From: Sporolactobacillus sp. STSJ-5
GTDB lineage: Bacteria; Bacillota; Bacilli; Bacillales; Sporolactobacillaceae
Direction of reading: 5' to 3'
DNA length: 40,012 bases
Assembly: GCF_024385605.1 (NCBI RefSeq)
Contig: NZ_JANFOJ010000024.1
Location: forward strand, 1-40,012
Within the stretch, counting starts at the first letter, position 1. Each line of letters begins with the position of its first letter. Shown here one piece after another: positions 15,660 through 23,386 of the stretch. The notes beneath the pieces are model-generated. The model saw only the letters and a program-made list of their open reading frames with translations. It ran no database searches and was not told the DNA's origin. A program made the translations under genes and the position numbers.

Positions 15660-16442
15660 ATGAACTCATCATTTGATTACAGAAAAGCATTTATTTTGAA
15701 TACCTTGGCAGCTTCCAAACGTGTCAGTGTCAATAAGCTCGCAGAAACACTTGATGTAACCCCCGAAACCATTCGTCGTGATTTATCCGCATTAGAAAAA
15801 CAAAAACAACTGCTCCGCGTGCACGGAGGCGCAATCTGCTATGAAAATCCAGTTACTGAACCACTATTCGTCAGGAAAACAAACATTAAGAAAAAAGAAA
15901 AACGGCGAATTGGTACGTTCGCCGCAAAAATAATAAAGAATGGAGACACAGTCGTCCTCGATTCGGGAACAACAACACTCGCATTGTGCGAATGTCTTCA
16001 GCAGGTTAGTGATGTCACCTTTTTGACTCACTCCCTGGCTGCCGCTTGGTGTCTCAACAAAAAAATCGAGCAGAAACAGCTGATTAATTGCCAATTAATC
16101 GTTTTAGGAGGTACTGTTTACCCCGAACAACGATCAATAAAAGGGACATTAACCGAGCGCATGCTCGCTTCATTTAAAGTTAATAAGGCTTTTATTTCCT
16201 GCGGCGGTATTAATGAACAGGTCATTAGTGATTATGACTTAGAGGAATGCCAAATTTCGTCAATGATGATTGAGGCGGCAGATGAAAGCTATTTACTCAC
16301 CGACGCGACAAAATTGGGAAAACAAAACTTCTGCACAATAAAACCGACCTCGAGCATTGATCACATTATCTGTGATGCCGAGTCGGATGAGCGCTGGAAA
16401 AAATTCTGCGAGGACGAACGTATTTTTTGGCATCGTGTGTAG
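15660..16442 (+). CDS. DeoR/GlpR-family transcriptional regulator
   Basis: This 260-residue DNA-binding repressor senses a phosphorylated metabolite in its family. The N-terminal winged helix is clear (VSVNKLAETLDVTPETIRRD at about 20-39, then LLRVHGGA). The C-terminal DeoR sensor domain has DTVVLDSGTTTLAL, LTHSLAAA, LIVLGGTV, KAFISCGGI and the late DATKLGKQNF. The start is ATG 15660, 9 nt after AGGAG; an earlier in-frame ATG at 15651 directly touches that site. It is transcribed away from the ABC operon and most likely controls it. A phospho-compound effector would fit an organophosphate uptake system. Confidence 0.88.
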   Translation: MNSSFDYRKAFILNTLAASKRVSVNKLAETLDVTPETIRRDLSALEKQKQLLRVHGGAICYENPVTEPLFVRKTNIKKKEKRRIGTFAAKIIKNGDTVVLDSGTTTLALCECLQQVSDVTFLTHSLAAAWCLNKKIEQKQLINCQLIVLGGTVYPEQRSIKGTLTERMLASFKVNKAFISCGGINEQVISDYDLEECQISSMMIEAADESYLLTDATKLGKQNFCTIKPTSSIDHIICDAESDERWKKFCEDERIFWHRV

Positions 16443-16480
16443 GTTCCTTATCAATGACCACACTTCCATTTTCTAATCTG

Positions 16481-17548
16481 TCAGTCAGTCTCACTCAGCT
16501 CTGACAAAAGGTCATTAAGGTCCAATTCCGCACCGGCCATCACGCGATCAGAAGCTCCGTAATAAAGCTGAAGCTTGGATCCTTTGACAACGCCGCCGCA
16601 GGTAAAGACAACGGCTCCGAAAAAGCCGTTTTTCTCATAGTCAGCCTCCGGCTCAACGATCGATTCGGCTGATCGAGCGATAATCTTCGAAGGATCATCC
16701 AAATCAAGCAGCAGCGCGCCGAGACAGTAGCGGCTTTGCGCATCCATGCCATGATAGATTTCCAGCCACCCATCCTTTGTACGAATGGGTACAGCCCCAG
16801 CTCCAATCCGCCCTTCATCCCAAAAATGTTTGCGCACGCCGAGCAGATGGCGATGATTGCCCCAGTATTTGAGATTATTCGATTCGGCAATCCAAATTTC
16901 CGGGCTGCCGACGCTTTTCAAAGAAGGACGATGCAGCGCGTAATAAAGTCCGTGAATCTTTTCGGGGAAAATGACAACATCCTTATTTTCCGGTGAAAAA
17001 ATAAGACCCTGATCCTCGTATGATTTGAAATCCTTGGTTGTCACCAAATAGTCGCCAATGCCAAGCGGCGAAACAGCACTGAAATAAATGAGGTACGTCG
17101 TTCCAATCTGCGTAATCCGCGGATCTTCAATGCCAAATGTCTGATAACGATTGGACGGATAGATGAACGACCGGTCATCCACCGTGAAGTGGTGCCCATC
17201 TTGACTTCGCGCCAGTCGAAGGTAGGACAATGAGGTGAGACCGTCAAATGTATCCAGATTGGTCGAAGGACGGATCGTGCGACTGTCTTCAAAATTGTAG
17301 TCCGGATCATTTCGGCGATAGTTTTTGACTCGAATTTTTTGCTGACTGACATCGTAAAAAGGAGAAGGAACGATTGCCGGATCGTTTATAATCGGACGTT
17401 CCGCAACCCTTAGCAACAACAGTGTTTCTCCCTGATACTCTGCCACACCGGCATTAAAGGTACCAATCACTTCGTAGCCTTCATGATACGGTTTGGCCTC
17501 TTCAGGACAAATCAGCGGATTTTCCGGAAAACGAGTAACCTTTACCAT
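16481..17548 (-). CDS. glycoside hydrolase family 130 mannoside phosphorylase/hydrolase
   Basis: This soluble 355-residue five-bladed beta-propeller enzyme is of family GH130, whose members phosphorolyse or hydrolyse beta-mannosides such as mannosyl-glucose, beta-1,4- or beta-1,2-mannooligosaccharides. Key marks are PENPLI near the start, LLLLRVAERP, the catalytic block GIEDPRIT (139-146, general acid Asp142), DVVIFPEKI with LHRP downstream, and IYHGMD. There is no signal peptide. ATG 17548 follows AGAGGCG at about 6 nt. It is 69 bp downstream of the GyrI-like gene and convergent with the DeoR gene. No mannan transporter adjoins it, so the exact linkage is unknown. Confidence 0.85.
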   Translation of the reverse strand: MVKVTRFPENPLICPEEAKPYHEGYEVIGTFNAGVAEYQGETLLLLRVAERPIINDPAIVPSPFYDVSQQKIRVKNYRRNDPDYNFEDSRTIRPSTNLDTFDGLTSLSYLRLARSQDGHHFTVDDRSFIYPSNRYQTFGIEDPRITQIGTTYLIYFSAVSPLGIGDYLVTTKDFKSYEDQGLIFSPENKDVVIFPEKIHGLYYALHRPSLKSVGSPEIWIAESNNLKYWGNHRHLLGVRKHFWDEGRIGAGAVPIRTKDGWLEIYHGMDAQSRYCLGALLLDLDDPSKIIARSAESIVEPEADYEKNGFFGAVVFTCGGVVKGSKLQLYYGASDRVMAGAELDLNDLLSELSETD

Positions 17549-17616
17549 TTGAAACGCCTCTATGTCTTTATCATTTCAATCTGCACTAATTAAACCATCT
17601 ACATTTTGTACCCTGC

Positions 17617-18237
17617 TTATTCTTTCTCAACCCGATACCGAAGAACCGTCTTTAGTTTTTCAGGTTCAGTCCTCCGCGGGTCCGACAAATAGATCTCGCG
17701 ATGTGTTTTGGAGACTCTCCTGTAGCCCTGTTCGCTGCAAAATTCAGCCATTCGTTCAAAGCTTTCCGGCTCATCGTCATAGCTTCCTTTGTGAAGCATT
17801 TGGCAGCATAATCCTTCTTCCAGCGCCGAGAACATCACTTGGTCTAAATAAGGATTGGGCTTTTTCTTCTTCGTCTCGGATAAAAATCGCTCAAATAATT
17901 CATTCGTAAGAAAATCGGGCTGACGGATCATCAATGTATATTTAAAATTACTTTTTACAGTCGGCGGCAATGTTTTATCCACCAAATCCCAGACACCTTC
18001 AAGCGGAAAAACAACATATTCATAATAACCATCAGGAACTGTGTCCTTCTTATAAGACATTTTAACCGCATAACTCAAGCTATAGAGTGCGGCTGTCGCC
18101 TGGGCAAATGTCTCACCATTGGGATCACCGCTGCCCTCAAGCATGAAATAATTGATCTTAGGAACGCGCACGATGACTGGTTTTTGTTTGGGCAGATACA
18201 GGTCTTTAAAGTCTTTCTTGTAGTCTATTTTAGTCAT
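17617..18237 (-). CDS. GyrI-like small-molecule-binding domain protein
   Basis: This 206-residue soluble protein resembles the stand-alone GyrI-like/effector-binding domain proteins (COG4832 type). MTKIDYKKDFKDLY, PKINYFMLEGSGDPNG, the YYEYVVFPLEGVW strand region and CQMLHKGSYDDEPESFERM are typical of the family. Members bind small hydrophobic or cationic compounds, and some hydrolyse them. No DNA-binding domain is attached. It lies just upstream of the GH130 gene on the same strand, but a functional link is not obvious. The region 18238-18332 upstream shows no strong promoter. Confidence 0.78.
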   Translation of the reverse strand: MTKIDYKKDFKDLYLPKQKPVIVRVPKINYFMLEGSGDPNGETFAQATAALYSLSYAVKMSYKKDTVPDGYYEYVVFPLEGVWDLVDKTLPPTVKSNFKYTLMIRQPDFLTNELFERFLSETKKKKPNPYLDQVMFSALEEGLCCQMLHKGSYDDEPESFERMAEFCSEQGYRRVSKTHREIYLSDPRRTEPEKLKTVLRYRVEKE

Positions 18238-18332
18238 GATCTCATAATTTCTCCCTTAAAAGTTGTGATCATCTCTTCTTAAGAACACACTTATATTATA
18301 AAACATTAGTCATGACGACTTACTGTCAGACT

Positions 18333-18372
18333 AAAAAAAGAACGTCATGCGGACCAATTAAATCCGCTGACG
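18333..18372 (-). terminator. intrinsic terminator that includes the stop codon of the MFS gene
   Basis: On the minus strand CGTCA-GCGGA (18372-18363) pairs with TCCGC-A-TGACG (18353-18343), with one bulged base, followed by TTCTTTTTTT. The TAA stop of the efflux gene (18360-18358) lies in the loop, so the coding end and the terminator share sequence. Confidence 0.85.
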
Positions 18373-19590
18373 CTCACTGCTCTTTATGTGATTAAGGGGC
18401 TGTACGTGTTTGTTCTTCCATTTGAATGTCATTCCGAAACCAATGGCCATAATAATCGCAGCAAAAAGGTACGGAAAATTAATGTTCCAATCAAACAACA
18501 GTCCGCCCATCGCCGGCCCAATAATATTGCCTAAGCTCGTATAGGTTGAGTTCATTCCCGCAACAAATCCTTGCTCTTGGTCATCGGCTGTTTTTGACAA
18601 TAACGTTGTCAATGCCGGACGAAGCAAATCAAATGCGAGGAAAATCGCACAAGTGACTGCGAGCACGATAAAGAAATTGGAAACCATCGTGGATACCACT
18701 GCCAAAAGCACACCCGCAACGAGACACAACTGTATGAGTTTCTTCTCACCAAGTACTTTGACCATTTTCCCAAACATCGATACTTGAACAATAAGGCCGA
18801 CTATTGAACTTATGGTAAAGATCATGGCAATATCTTGTGCTGTATACCCAAATCGATGATCAGTAAACAAGCTGAAAATCGTTTCATACACAGACAGGCC
18901 GAATGAAAGCACAAATACAATAACGAACGCAATCAAGTAAAGCGGATGAAAAGATTTTTTTACATCGCTGATAAAGCCTGTGTTCTCCTGAGTATGCGCA
19001 GGATTTTCGGCAGACTGCTCTCTTGGCATTGTCTCACTTAACATAAGCAGCGATGAGATGCAGGCTAGAAAAGCAACGACCGCTGCAAAAAAGAATGGCG
19101 TGCGCACGCCGTATGTGGCAAGAAAACCACCAATACCCGGTCCGATAATAAAACCCGTGCTGATCGCCGCAGAAACATAGCCCATCGCTTTCGGTCGTTC
19201 TTCAACGGTTGTAATATCTGCAACATAAGCCGTGGCCCCCGGCATAATAAAGGCGGCACCCACACCTCCTAAAATTCTTGAAAAATAAAGCATCCCTATG
19301 TTGGTTCCCAATCCGAAAATCAGCTCCGAAATGCTGAAAAAGAATAGACCAATAATAATTGCTTTCTTTCGACCAAAGCGATCAATCCAGCCGCCGGTGA
19401 GCGGAGACATCAAGAACTGTGCTGCCGCAAACGTTGCCACAAGGTAACCCATTGTTTGCCCTGATAAATGCATGGCATCCATAAAGGAGGGCATAACGGG
19501 AATAATGAGACCAATTCCCAAGAAAGCAATAAATATATTACTCAGCAAAATAATGAAAACCGTTTTCTGTTTTTTTTCCTGCTTTTTCAC
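18358..19590 (-). CDS. MFS multidrug efflux transporter
   Basis: This 410-residue proton-driven efflux pump of the 12-helix drug:H+ antiporter type resembles NorA/Bmr/Tet-like proteins. Motif A GGWIDRFGRKKAI follows helix 2, FSRILGGVGAAFIMPGATAYVAD covers helix 4, and motif C GFIIGPGIGGFLA is in helix 5, which marks exporters. The central cytoplasmic loop is short and charged. The start is GTG 19590, 9 nt after GAGGG; the frame is open 17 codons further upstream, but that part would overlap the TetR gene end and has no site. It lies 25 bp downstream of the TetR gene in one operon, so drug-induced derepression is likely. Substrates are unknown. Confidence 0.86.
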   Translation of the reverse strand: MKKQEKKQKTVFIILLSNIFIAFLGIGLIIPVMPSFMDAMHLSGQTMGYLVATFAAAQFLMSPLTGGWIDRFGRKKAIIIGLFFFSISELIFGLGTNIGMLYFSRILGGVGAAFIMPGATAYVADITTVEERPKAMGYVSAAISTGFIIGPGIGGFLATYGVRTPFFFAAVVAFLACISSLLMLSETMPREQSAENPAHTQENTGFISDVKKSFHPLYLIAFVIVFVLSFGLSVYETIFSLFTDHRFGYTAQDIAMIFTISSIVGLIVQVSMFGKMVKVLGEKKLIQLCLVAGVLLAVVSTMVSNFFIVLAVTCAIFLAFDLLRPALTTLLSKTADDQEQGFVAGMNSTYTSLGNIIGPAMGGLLFDWNINFPYLFAAIIMAIGFGMTFKWKNKHVQPLNHIKSSERQRI

Positions 19591-19615
19591 CCAGCAACAC
19601 CCTCTTCTGTTTAAA

Positions 19616-20197
19616 TCACTGAATTCCTCGCCAAAATACACGCCAAGAGGCGTCTAATTTTTCCTTAAGTGTTTTCTCATCGTTTCCGTATACAAGCTCC
19701 ACTAAAATAGAATCAACGACACCTAAAAAAGCAAGCGTCAATCGTTTCGCTGAATCATCAACGACTTTTTTATGATCAATCCAGCCCTGAAATTTTTCCT
19801 CCAGTACGACCCTTACCTGCGTTTCGACATCGTCTACTTCCTTGTCGATCACTTTAGTAAGATGTACGGGAGGGAAAAAAGACACGCGCAGCCAAAACTT
19901 TAATTGTTCATTTTTCTGAAACAGATCGATCATCATCGTCAGAAATCCATAGAGATCTTTTTCGGGATGTTGTGCATCAATATCGCGAAAATACTTGATT
20001 TTTGAATACAGATACTCTTCCTTCGCTTCTTGCAAAACATGCAGAAAGAGATCGTCCTTTCCTTTAAAATGTGCATAAATGGATTGTTTTTTCATACCGA
20101 CTTCTTCGCCTATTTGAGCAAGCGAGGCTCCTTCATAACCATAAATCGTAAAATATTTTACAGCCGCCGCTTTAATTTCATCGCTTTTCAATAACAT
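19616..20197 (-). CDS. TetR/AcrR-family repressor of the efflux operon
   Basis: This 193-residue one-domain repressor has an N-terminal helix-turn-helix (SLAQIGEEVGMKKQSIYAHFK at about 25-45) of the TetR type and a helical ligand-binding C-terminal part. ATG 20197 is only 3 nt from AGGAG; an in-frame TTG six bases later has a better 9-nt spacing, so the true start may be two codons in. A perfect 16-bp palindrome lies just upstream on top of the predicted transcription start, and the efflux gene follows. Self-repression and control of the pump are the simplest reading. Confidence 0.88.
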   Translation of the reverse strand: MLLKSDEIKAAAVKYFTIYGYEGASLAQIGEEVGMKKQSIYAHFKGKDDLFLHVLQEAKEEYLYSKIKYFRDIDAQHPEKDLYGFLTMMIDLFQKNEQLKFWLRVSFFPPVHLTKVIDKEVDDVETQVRVVLEEKFQGWIDHKKVVDDSAKRLTLAFLGVVDSILVELVYGNDEKTLKEKLDASWRVFWRGIQ

Positions 20198-20208
20198 CAG
20201 CTCCTACT

Positions 20209-20224
20209 TGACGAACGTTCGTCA
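20209..20224. promoter_or_regulatory. TetR operator palindrome
   Basis: TGACGAACGTTCGTCA is a perfect 16-bp palindrome located between the -10 box and the ribosome-binding site of the TetR gene, where a bound repressor would block initiation. Confidence 0.75.
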
Positions 20225-20227
20225 GTT

Positions 20228-20256
20228 ATCGTATCAAATAAAGAAAACAAAAGCAA
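20228..20256 (-). promoter_or_regulatory. promoter of the TetR-efflux operon
   Basis: On the minus strand TTGCTT (20256-20251) is followed after exactly 17 nt by TACGAT (20233-20228). The start point would fall inside the adjacent palindrome. Confidence 0.6.
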
Positions 20257-20425
20257 GTGATGACGAAACCGAGTCCATTTAAATCAAGAAAACTGCAGCA
20301 TCCTCACTCCCTGATACCACAACTTTTCCAAAATTGATTCTGTACACCCCGGTTCATAAAAATCATAATTGTTAGTAATCAATGCTCTGTCACTAAACAC
20401 ATGAAAACTGGAGGCTGTCAAACAA

Positions 20426-21175
20426 ATGGAACAGATTAAAGATAAGGTTGTTGTCATTACCGGTGCTTCAAGCGGTATCGGCGAAGCCACTGCTCGAAAG
20501 CTTGCCAATGAAGGGGCCAAGCTCGTTCTCGGTGCGCGCCGAACAGAAAAGCTTGAAGCGTTAGTTTCTGAAATCATCGGCAATGGCGGCGACGCCTGTT
20601 TTCAAAAAACAGATGTAGCAAATAAAGAAGAGGTTCAATCACTGATTGATCTTGCCGTTGAAAAATATGGCCGAATTGATGTGCTCTACAACAACGCAGG
20701 CTTAATGCCTCTGTCTCCGCTTCGCGATTTGAAGGTTGATGAATGGGAGCGCATGGTTGATGTTAACATCAAAGGCGTCCTTTATGGTATTGCGGCTGCA
20801 CTTCCAATCATGCGTCGTCAAAAGTCAGGACATATCATCAATACCGACTCAGTTGCCGGTTTCGCTGTCAATCCAGGTGGCTGGGCCGTTTACAGTGGTA
20901 CCAAATTTGCCGTGCGGGCAATTGCCGAGGGCCTGCGGCTGGAGGAATCCCCATACAGCGGTATTCGTGTCACCGACGTTTCACCTGGCGCAGTTCAAAC
21001 GGAGCTGCCTACCACAATTACCGATCCGGAACTTAAGAAACAAGTCGAGGATAAGGAAAAATTCAACGGCATTAAGCCGGAAGCAATTGCCAATGCTGTT
21101 GCTTACGCGATCAGTCAGCCTGATGATGTATCAATTAATGAAGTCATCATACGTCCTACCGCTCAGAGAAACTGA
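20426..21175 (+). CDS. short-chain dehydrogenase/reductase (classical SDR)
   Basis: This soluble 249-residue NAD(P)-dependent oxidoreductase has the complete classical SDR set: TGASSGIG (12-19) for the cofactor, NNAG (89-92), catalytic Ser142, Tyr156 and Lys160 (YSGTK), and SPGAVQTEL after the active site. Arg residues at the end of the second strand (GARRTEK) suggest NADP preference. It resembles the YdfG/serine-3-dehydrogenase-like group, but the substrate cannot be named. ATG 20426 follows TGGAGG at 11 nt, a little long. A possible promoter TTGATT (20334-20339), 17 nt, TAAAAA (20357-20362) lies upstream. The gene is divergent from the TetR operon and single. Confidence 0.88.
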   Translation: MEQIKDKVVVITGASSGIGEATARKLANEGAKLVLGARRTEKLEALVSEIIGNGGDACFQKTDVANKEEVQSLIDLAVEKYGRIDVLYNNAGLMPLSPLRDLKVDEWERMVDVNIKGVLYGIAAALPIMRRQKSGHIINTDSVAGFAVNPGGWAVYSGTKFAVRAIAEGLRLEESPYSGIRVTDVSPGAVQTELPTTITDPELKKQVEDKEKFNGIKPEAIANAVAYAISQPDDVSINEVIIRPTAQRN

Positions 21176-21247
21176 TTAAATGTCGCTTCGAAGATAAGAA
21201 GCACCATTTAGTGCGGCCCATCCACAAAGGTTCACTAAAAGTGATTT

Positions 21248-21289
21248 AGGACTTGCCTGAAATAATCGTTTCACAGCAAGTCCTTTTTT
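21248..21289 (+). terminator. intrinsic terminator after the SDR gene
   Basis: AGGACTTGC (21248-21256) pairs with GCAAGTCCT (21276-21284); inside it TGAAA pairs with TTTCA. Six T follow. Confidence 0.92.
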
Positions 21290-21331
21290 CATGAAAAGAT
21301 TTCCTGCTCTTTATGTAATTTTTCACCAAAG

Positions 21332-22195
21332 CTAATTTAACGGCACATTGTGCAGGGTTAATGGTTGATTGTTTCCCATCGTGGCACGATACAAACGGAT
21401 AGTCCCGGTAGTCGGCTCGGAAGCGTCCGAATGGACCACAAAATCTTCATTTAGCGACAGCGTCCACACGGCTTGATCATCTCTTTTCAGCACAACAGCC
21501 AGTGTCCCATATTGAACAATACTGCTCCATCCAAATAATTCTGTCGCGCCATTTTCAGTTACGGAAATGCCCTTGGAATCGCTGACGACCGTTGTTCTCC
21601 CCCCTTGCCATTTTCCATGAATTTCCGCGCCCACATAATAGTAAGATCTGCCTCCTCCGCGATCACCGTACGTACCGATGAACTGCTGAACCTTATCATT
21701 TGCATCCGTATACGTCAGAGCGGCAACATCGTTCGCCAACCATTTAACTTTATACCGGTCATCCGCTCTATAGGGAATGACCTGCTTTGGCCGACAAAAA
21801 ATTCCATAGTAGCTCCGATAATAAATGGCCACGCCGGTCGCCGGATTTTCTTTAACAACAAACACATGCTTCCAATCCGGTGATATGCTGGTTATGTTGT
21901 TGACTTCCCTGCTGCTTTCAACAAGCAGAATCCCATTTACAACGAGAACAAGAATGATCCCTCCGGCAAGAATCCATATCATTCTTCGCGTGAATACAAG
22001 TAAAAATAAAAGGGACAGTGTAATGAAAAATAAACACAGGCTGTTGACGATGAAGAAGAGTTGATTGTCAATATACTCCACTTGAAAAAAACGATGTGTG
22101 AATAAATAGCCAATCTGCAAACAAAAAAAATTGCAGGCGAGCAATAATGAGCACCAGCCCAAGACCGTCGTCCATTTATTCCTGTTAATTTTCAT
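21332..22195 (-). CDS. membrane protein of unknown function with an extracytoplasmic-type domain
   Basis: I do not recognise this 287-residue protein. Three hydrophobic segments near the N-terminus (around residues 10-30, 45-70 and 72-92 of the chosen start) are followed by a soluble part of about 180 residues rich in beta-type sequence (HVFVVKENPATGVAIYYR, GTYGDRGGGRSYYYVG). The start is ATG 22195, 7 nt after a strong AGGAGGTG; the frame is open 13 codons upstream, inside the previous gene. It overlaps the end of that gene by 11 bp, so the two are probably translated together and may work in one membrane-associated unit. Confidence 0.72.
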   Translation of the reverse strand: MKINRNKWTTVLGWCSLLLACNFFCLQIGYLFTHRFFQVEYIDNQLFFIVNSLCLFFITLSLLFLLVFTRRMIWILAGGIILVLVVNGILLVESSREVNNITSISPDWKHVFVVKENPATGVAIYYRSYYGIFCRPKQVIPYRADDRYKVKWLANDVAALTYTDANDKVQQFIGTYGDRGGGRSYYYVGAEIHGKWQGGRTTVVSDSKGISVTENGATELFGWSSIVQYGTLAVVLKRDDQAVWTLSLNEDFVVHSDASEPTTGTIRLYRATMGNNQPLTLHNVPLN

Positions 22196-23114
22196 CCGGC
22201 TGCACCTCCTCAGAAAAGACCCATGTTCTACCATTATCCTCTGAAATGAATTTTCCTTTCACTTTTCCGCCTTCATAATCGCCATTTGGGCCTTGGTTCA
22301 CGAAAACAGCCAAGTGGTTCCCTTCTATTGTTGGAATTTCCGCCGTAACAAAGATCTTGAGATATTTTTTAGGCATTGTAAACACAGCCTTCGACCAGGA
22401 TTTTCCTCCATCTTCCGTCACATAAAGCTCCGGATTCTCAGGATTAATCGTTCCAAAAGACAGGAATCCGGTAGATTCATTGACAAAGCCGCCGTCCGAA
22501 ATCAACTGTGTAACTCCTGTAGATGCAGTCTCCTTCCAGCTGTGGCCCCCGTCCTGTGTTAAAAAGACTCTTGAACTTTCTTGAGACATCGTTCGATCAC
22601 CGGATAGGATGACATAACCAAAGTGTTCATTGATAAACCTTACTTTTCTAAAGCGCATGGCGGTAAAGGAAGTTGTCACAGTAGCATTCTTCCATGTTTT
22701 TCCGTGATCAAGGGAGTAAGTGAGTACAACACTTTTATTTTCCGTATTCGCACCGTCTGAGTGTAAGAATGCCGCCCGATGTTCGGTCAGCATATAACTG
22801 CCGTCAATCAATTCCTGCTTGTTTCCGTTGTATTCTCCGGCGAATAATTGATCTTGTTCAACCGGAACTTTGACCCAGTTCTTCCCATGGTCGTATGTTA
22901 TGTTCAATTCATTTTTCTGTAACGTGTAGCTTATCATGTCATTCGTGACAGGACGCAGCAACTCAGATTGCGGTTGCTTAGGCCTTCCCTGCGCACCAGT
23001 GACCTGACTGTGACTGCGGGCCGGTATGAAGCGGATCAGATTTTCATAATTAAATAGTGTCATGATCAGAGCGATGATCATGAACCCGCACACACTAATT
23101 AAGATCGTTTTCAA
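22185..23114 (-). CDS. membrane-anchored BNR/Asp-box beta-propeller protein
   Basis: This 309-residue protein has one N-terminal hydrophobic signal anchor (about residues 3-20) and an extracellular repeat domain. Five Asp-box motifs can be read: YDHGKNW, SLDHGKTW, TQDGGHSW, TEDGGKSW and SEDNGRTW. They are spaced as in sialidase-like or YCF48-like propellers. No sialidase Arg triad is evident, so a binding or assembly role is more likely than glycosidase activity. The start is TTG 23114, 8 nt after AAGGAG; no ATG fits, and the reading AAA ACG ATC follows at once. It forms an overlapping pair with the next gene. Confidence 0.75.
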   Translation of the reverse strand: MKTILISVCGFMIIALIMTLFNYENLIRFIPARSHSQVTGAQGRPKQPQSELLRPVTNDMISYTLQKNELNITYDHGKNWVKVPVEQDQLFAGEYNGNKQELIDGSYMLTEHRAAFLHSDGANTENKSVVLTYSLDHGKTWKNATVTTSFTAMRFRKVRFINEHFGYVILSGDRTMSQESSRVFLTQDGGHSWKETASTGVTQLISDGGFVNESTGFLSFGTINPENPELYVTEDGGKSWSKAVFTMPKKYLKIFVTAEIPTIEGNHLAVFVNQGPNGDYEGGKVKGKFISEDNGRTWVFSEEVQPDEN

Positions 23115-23252
23115 AGAAAAGACTCCTTCTGTTCATTTGTGGAGAACTCCGAGGATTTTCTTCAACGATACCAAAGGCTCGCTTCGTTTACAATTTAATG
23201 TCCTTATTAACAGCCTCATAACGATTGTCAATTTGTTCACGATGCATTTTTG

Positions 23253-23281
23253 TTGACATAGCTTCGTGTTGTAACTAAAAT
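23253..23281 (+). promoter_or_regulatory. promoter of the QorB-like reductase gene
   Basis: A perfect TTGACA (23253-23258) is followed after 17 nt by TAAAAT (23276-23281). The -10 box lies inside the first operator dyad. Confidence 0.75.
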
Positions 23282-23354
23282 GATTACATCAAGCAAAAAA
23301 GCTATATGATAAACTATTTTTTATTGCGTATTAGTTGTAACCGAAAAAGTTACA
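23270..23354 (+). promoter_or_regulatory. twin inverted-repeat operators
   Basis: Two 19-bp dyads of one design occur at 23270-23288 (TGTAA, 9 nt, TTACA) and 23336-23354 (TGTAAC, 7 nt, GTTACA), 66 bp apart centre to centre. The first covers the -10 box and the second lies in the leader. Paired TGTAAC/GTTACA dyads are the kind bound by HxlR-type redox/quinone regulators (QorR, YodB class). No such regulator gene lies in the window. Confidence 0.6.
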
Positions 23355-23386
23355 GATGAATCTTATTAAATTTGGAGGTATTTTCT

